A stretch of DNA of 42,588 nt from an uncultured Lachnospiraceae bacterium (GTDB lineage: Bacteria > Bacillota > Clostridia > Lachnospirales > Lachnospiraceae), in contig CADATP010000025.1 of the NCBI GenBank assembly GCA_902790935.1, forward strand, positions 1 through 42,588. Direction: 5' to 3'. The translations under genes and the position numbers were made by a program. The notes below the pieces were generated by a model. That model did not search any database and was not told where the DNA came from. It saw only the letters and a program-made list of their open reading frames with translations. Below, piece after piece: positions 40,555 through 42,588 of this stretch (positions within the stretch are counted from its first letter, which is position 1; each line of letters opens with the position of its first letter).

Positions 40555-41445
40555 TTATTTTAAAAGCTCCGATATCAGACCCTCCACCTCCTGCAGCTGC
40601 TGGGATGAGCTCTCATGTCTGCTCTCCCTGCGATAGGCGGAAGGGGTGACACCCTTCATCTGATGAAAGGCCTTGGTAAAAACCTGCGCATCGCTGTAGC
40701 CACAGCTTAGAGCGATACTTTCTATGGAATAATCCGTTGATTCAAGCAGCTCTCTCGCCTTGGTAAGACGAAAGGTCGTAAGGAACTGCTGGGGGCTCAT
40801 ACCGAGGACGTTTAAAAACAGAGTATAGAGATAGCTTCTGTTTACACAGACGTAGTTTGCCACGTCCGTAACCTTTATGGGGTTATAGTAGTTGTTTTGG
40901 ATATAATCGACAGCCTTCTCGATGTAACCGTTCCCCTTATTTTTGTCCTTTTCCTCACGGATCTCGATATTTTCACTGTCTGCGATTATTGACAAAAAGA
41001 CACCTAAAAGACCGTTTCTCCGAAGCTCGTTTGCCATGCCGACCGTGTTATGCTCCATCATATCCTTTACGACATCGTAAAGCTCCGCGGACTTAGGGCA
41101 GGCAAAGATAGGATGGTTCCCGGAAAGGCCCATCTTATTTAAATACTCATCGGCCTCGCTTCCTCCGAATCCGACCCAGATATAGGACCAGGGGTCGTCC
41201 TCGCTGGCCTGGTAGAAGGCAAGCTCTCCCGGATTTATCAAGAATCCGTACCCCTTTTCCAGGTGGTATTCTTTTCCGCGAAATCTGAAAACTCCCTTTC
41301 CGCTGATAACGTAATGGATGAGGAAATGGGGCTTGGAGGCGGGTCCGAAGCTGTGAAGGGGTTCGGTCCTCGAGCAGCCGCAGTTGTTGAGATACAGGCT
41401 TCCGACTTTTTTGTTTTTAAACTCAAGCTTGAATGCCTTCTCCAT
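40555..41445 (-). CDS. AraC-family regulator with cupin sensor domain
   Basis: A 296-aa regulator. The N-terminal cupin-type domain (about 1-135) has KPHFLIHYVISGKGVFRFRG, a beta-barrel ligand pocket, plus YHLEKGYGFLINPGELAFYQ. The C-terminal AraC domain (about 170-275) has two helix-turn-helix units: PIKVTDVANYVCVNRSYLYT and SIESIALSCGYSDAQVFTKA, with the ending GVTPSAYRR. It resembles MsmR-type regulators that activate sugar (often alpha-galactoside) operons. It sits immediately upstream of galK–galT on the same strand, so control of these genes is likely, but the inducer is not deducible. ATG follows AGAGGGAAG. It starts 11 bases after the stop of the GGDEF gene, so the two are probably cotranscribed. 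Confidence 0.92.
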   Translation of the reverse strand: MEKAFKLEFKNKKVGSLYLNNCGCSRTEPLHSFGPASKPHFLIHYVISGKGVFRFRGKEYHLEKGYGFLINPGELAFYQASEDDPWSYIWVGFGGSEADEYLNKMGLSGNHPIFACPKSAELYDVVKDMMEHNTVGMANELRRNGLLGVFLSIIADSENIEIREEKDKNKGNGYIEKAVDYIQNNYYNPIKVTDVANYVCVNRSYLYTLFLNVLGMSPQQFLTTFRLTKARELLESTDYSIESIALSCGYSDAQVFTKAFHQMKGVTPSAYRRESRHESSSQQLQEVEGLISELLK

Positions 41446-41456
41446 ACGCTTCCCTC

Positions 41457-42588
41457 TTACTTTTTAATGTCCATTATCTCAAAGACAAGCTCATCGCCAC
41501 GTCTTCCGGTAAGTTCTTCGTAATGGTCTTTTATTCTGCTCTCGATCACATTTTCAAGGCTTACGGAATCAACATCGATAAGCACGAGAAGAAACTGAGA
41601 TGAGCTGTAGCGGGTTCCAACGTCGTTTCTGCGAAGGGATGTGGCGATGGCTCTGTCCACCTTCTTCATAAGCTCTTCCCTGCCACCTTCGATCGTTTCC
41701 TCCGAAACAGAAAGCGTGACCATAACAAGCTTAGCCTTCTGGTGGGTACGTTCAACACATCTTTCGATATAATTGTAAATTCGCTGGAACTCTCTGTAGT
41801 CTACCTTGTAGATGCCTCTTTGCTCGCGGATTTCCTTGCGGTCCTCGATAAGTTTTTGAAGCTGCTCGATATTGACAACCTCGGCTCTGCAATCCGATGT
41901 GTCCGTAAAGTCTACGGAGTAGAAGCAGTATCCGTTCTTTCCGTTTCTCTTGGCGCAGTACAGAGCCTTGTCGGCAGCGGCATACAGCGCCGCGTAACTC
42001 TCGCCGTCCTCGGGAGAGATGGCTATTCCGACGGAAAGGGATGAGTTGGAAAGATAATCCTTCTTTACAGCCTCTACATTGTACTCTCCGAATACATCCA
42101 CAACTACCTTTTCGACTCTGCCTCTGTCGGTGCTGTCTATGAATAGTCCGAACTCGTCTCCGCCAAGCCTGAAGACAAAGCCCTTTCCCGAGACAGACGC
42201 TTCAAGAAGCCTTGCAATTTCGCAAATAGCCTCATCGCCGGTTACGTGTCCGTAGGTATCGTTAAGATATTTAAAATTATCAAGGTCTATCATAGCAAAG
42301 GCGCCGTTTTCGCCATTTGCCAGTTTTTCGTCAATAACGCTTTCCGCGTAAAAACGGTTAAACAGCTCAGTCATCGGATCATGGTTCGAGCGATCGATGA
42401 CCTCAGCCATCTTGCACTGCATATCCTTTTCCGAAGCCTTTCTGTCGAGAACCATCTGTACTCTCGTAAGAAGTACATCAGGCACAAAGGGCTTATGTAC
42501 AAAATCTTCAACGCCTTCGTTAAGGCACTTTATCTCCAGCTCGGAATCTCTCTCTCCCGTAACCATTATTACCGGAACATCGGCAAAA
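41457..42588 (-). CDS. Receiver–GGDEF protein with degenerate second GGDEF (5' end beyond window)
   Basis: Partial: the start lies past the window edge at 42588. The visible part begins FADVPVIMVTGERDSELE and ends the receiver at FVHKPFVPD, which retains the conserved Lys of response regulators. A complete GGDEF domain follows: PMTELFNRFY, AMIDLDNFKYLNDTYGH, and RLGGDEF (GGDEF at 42150-42164), so diguanylate cyclase activity is expected. The RxxD inhibitory site normally just upstream is absent (S-G-K-G instead). After a linker rich in charged residues, the last 120 residues look like a second, degenerate GGDEF fold, with RRNDVGTRYSSSQFLLVLID where GGDEF would be. The phospho-acceptor Asp is outside the window. 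It precedes the AraC regulator by 11 bases. Cyclic-di-GMP synthesis is inferred from motif, not shown. Confidence 0.88.
   Translation of the reverse strand, partial: FADVPVIMVTGERDSELEIKCLNEGVEDFVHKPFVPDVLLTRVQMVLDRKASEKDMQCKMAEVIDRSNHDPMTELFNRFYAESVIDEKLANGENGAFAMIDLDNFKYLNDTYGHVTGDEAICEIARLLEASVSGKGFVFRLGGDEFGLFIDSTDRGRVEKVVVDVFGEYNVEAVKKDYLSNSSLSVGIAISPEDGESYAALYAAADKALYCAKRNGKNGYCFYSVDFTDTSDCRAEVVNIEQLQKLIEDRKEIREQRGIYKVDYREFQRIYNYIERCVERTHQKAKLVMVTLSVSEETIEGGREELMKKVDRAIATSLRRNDVGTRYSSSQFLLVLIDVDSVSLENVIESRIKDHYEELTGRRGDELVFEIMDIKK

Noticed and set aside
1..42588. CRISPR array, prophage, insertion sequence or rRNA operon
   Set aside because: No regularly spaced direct repeats, integrase, transposase, phage structural gene or rRNA sequence was recognised anywhere in the window.

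Overview
The window looks like core chromosome of a low-to-moderate GC Gram-positive anaerobe of the Clostridia, most likely family Lachnospiraceae and a Butyrivibrio-like, non-sporulating lineage. This rests on gene content and protein style, not on a 16S gene: a hup–rqcP–divIC–tilS–hpt–ftsH block in Firmicutes order, a class II (Firmicutes-type) GalT, a DUF3048/YerB lipoprotein, phosphoketolase, intracellular glycoside hydrolases and AraC regulators. No phage, insertion sequence, CRISPR array or rRNA operon is visible. Genes are tightly packed; no gene-free stretch exceeds about 250 bp.

Layout. 1–1.2 kb: a membrane-anchored XRE regulator, ending at a perfect 32-bp-arm palindrome. 1.27–5.3 kb (minus): a GH27 alpha-galactosidase with an inserted carbohydrate-binding-like domain, translationally coupled to a small SLH-like protein, with pgi upstream. 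5.5–9.6 kb (plus): hflX overlapping a 925-aa 7TM hybrid kinase (HK–REC–HPt). 9.6–13.8 kb (minus): mtaD–xth–SUV3-like helicase with almost no spacing. 13.9–17.5 kb (minus): DUF3048 lipoprotein, tRNA-Leu(UAA), and an intracellular GH13 amylase/neopullulanase. 17.7–22.6 kb (minus): ftsH, hpt, tilS, divIC, rqcP, hup. 22.7–27.9 kb (minus): PEGA lipoprotein, cca, HAD hydrolase, MATE transporter. 28.1–34.4 kb (minus): a membrane-anchored SurA/parvulin-like foldase, a 2-isopropylmalate synthase fused to an AraC DNA-binding domain, and phosphoketolase. 34.5–37.7 kb: aminotransferase, Lrp regulator, AIR-synthase-C-like protein, a 35-aa membrane protein, and a divergent TPR-like protein. 37.7–42.6 kb (minus): galT, galK, an AraC/cupin regulator and a truncated receiver–GGDEF protein.

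How genes fit together. Alpha-galactosidase would release galactose from alpha-galactosides imported into the cell. GalK and GalT pass it into the Leloir pathway, Pgi links to fructose-6-P, and phosphoketolase can split fructose-6-P or xylulose-5-P to acetyl-P. The GH13 enzyme handles imported maltodextrins. The adjacent AraC/cupin regulator is the obvious candidate to control galK–galT.

The most striking single item is the LeuA–AraC fusion at 29818–31824. A complete LeuA catalytic region plus its leucine-sensing regulatory domain runs in frame into a complete two-helix-turn-helix AraC DNA-binding domain. It has the architecture expected of a biosynthetic enzyme that is also a leucine-responsive transcription factor. 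Other items worth checking are the GC-rich palindrome at 1206–1273, the bacterial SUV3-like helicase, the degenerate tandem GGDEF protein, the loss of sporulation genes from the divIC cluster, and the 12-bp-arm palindrome upstream of galK.
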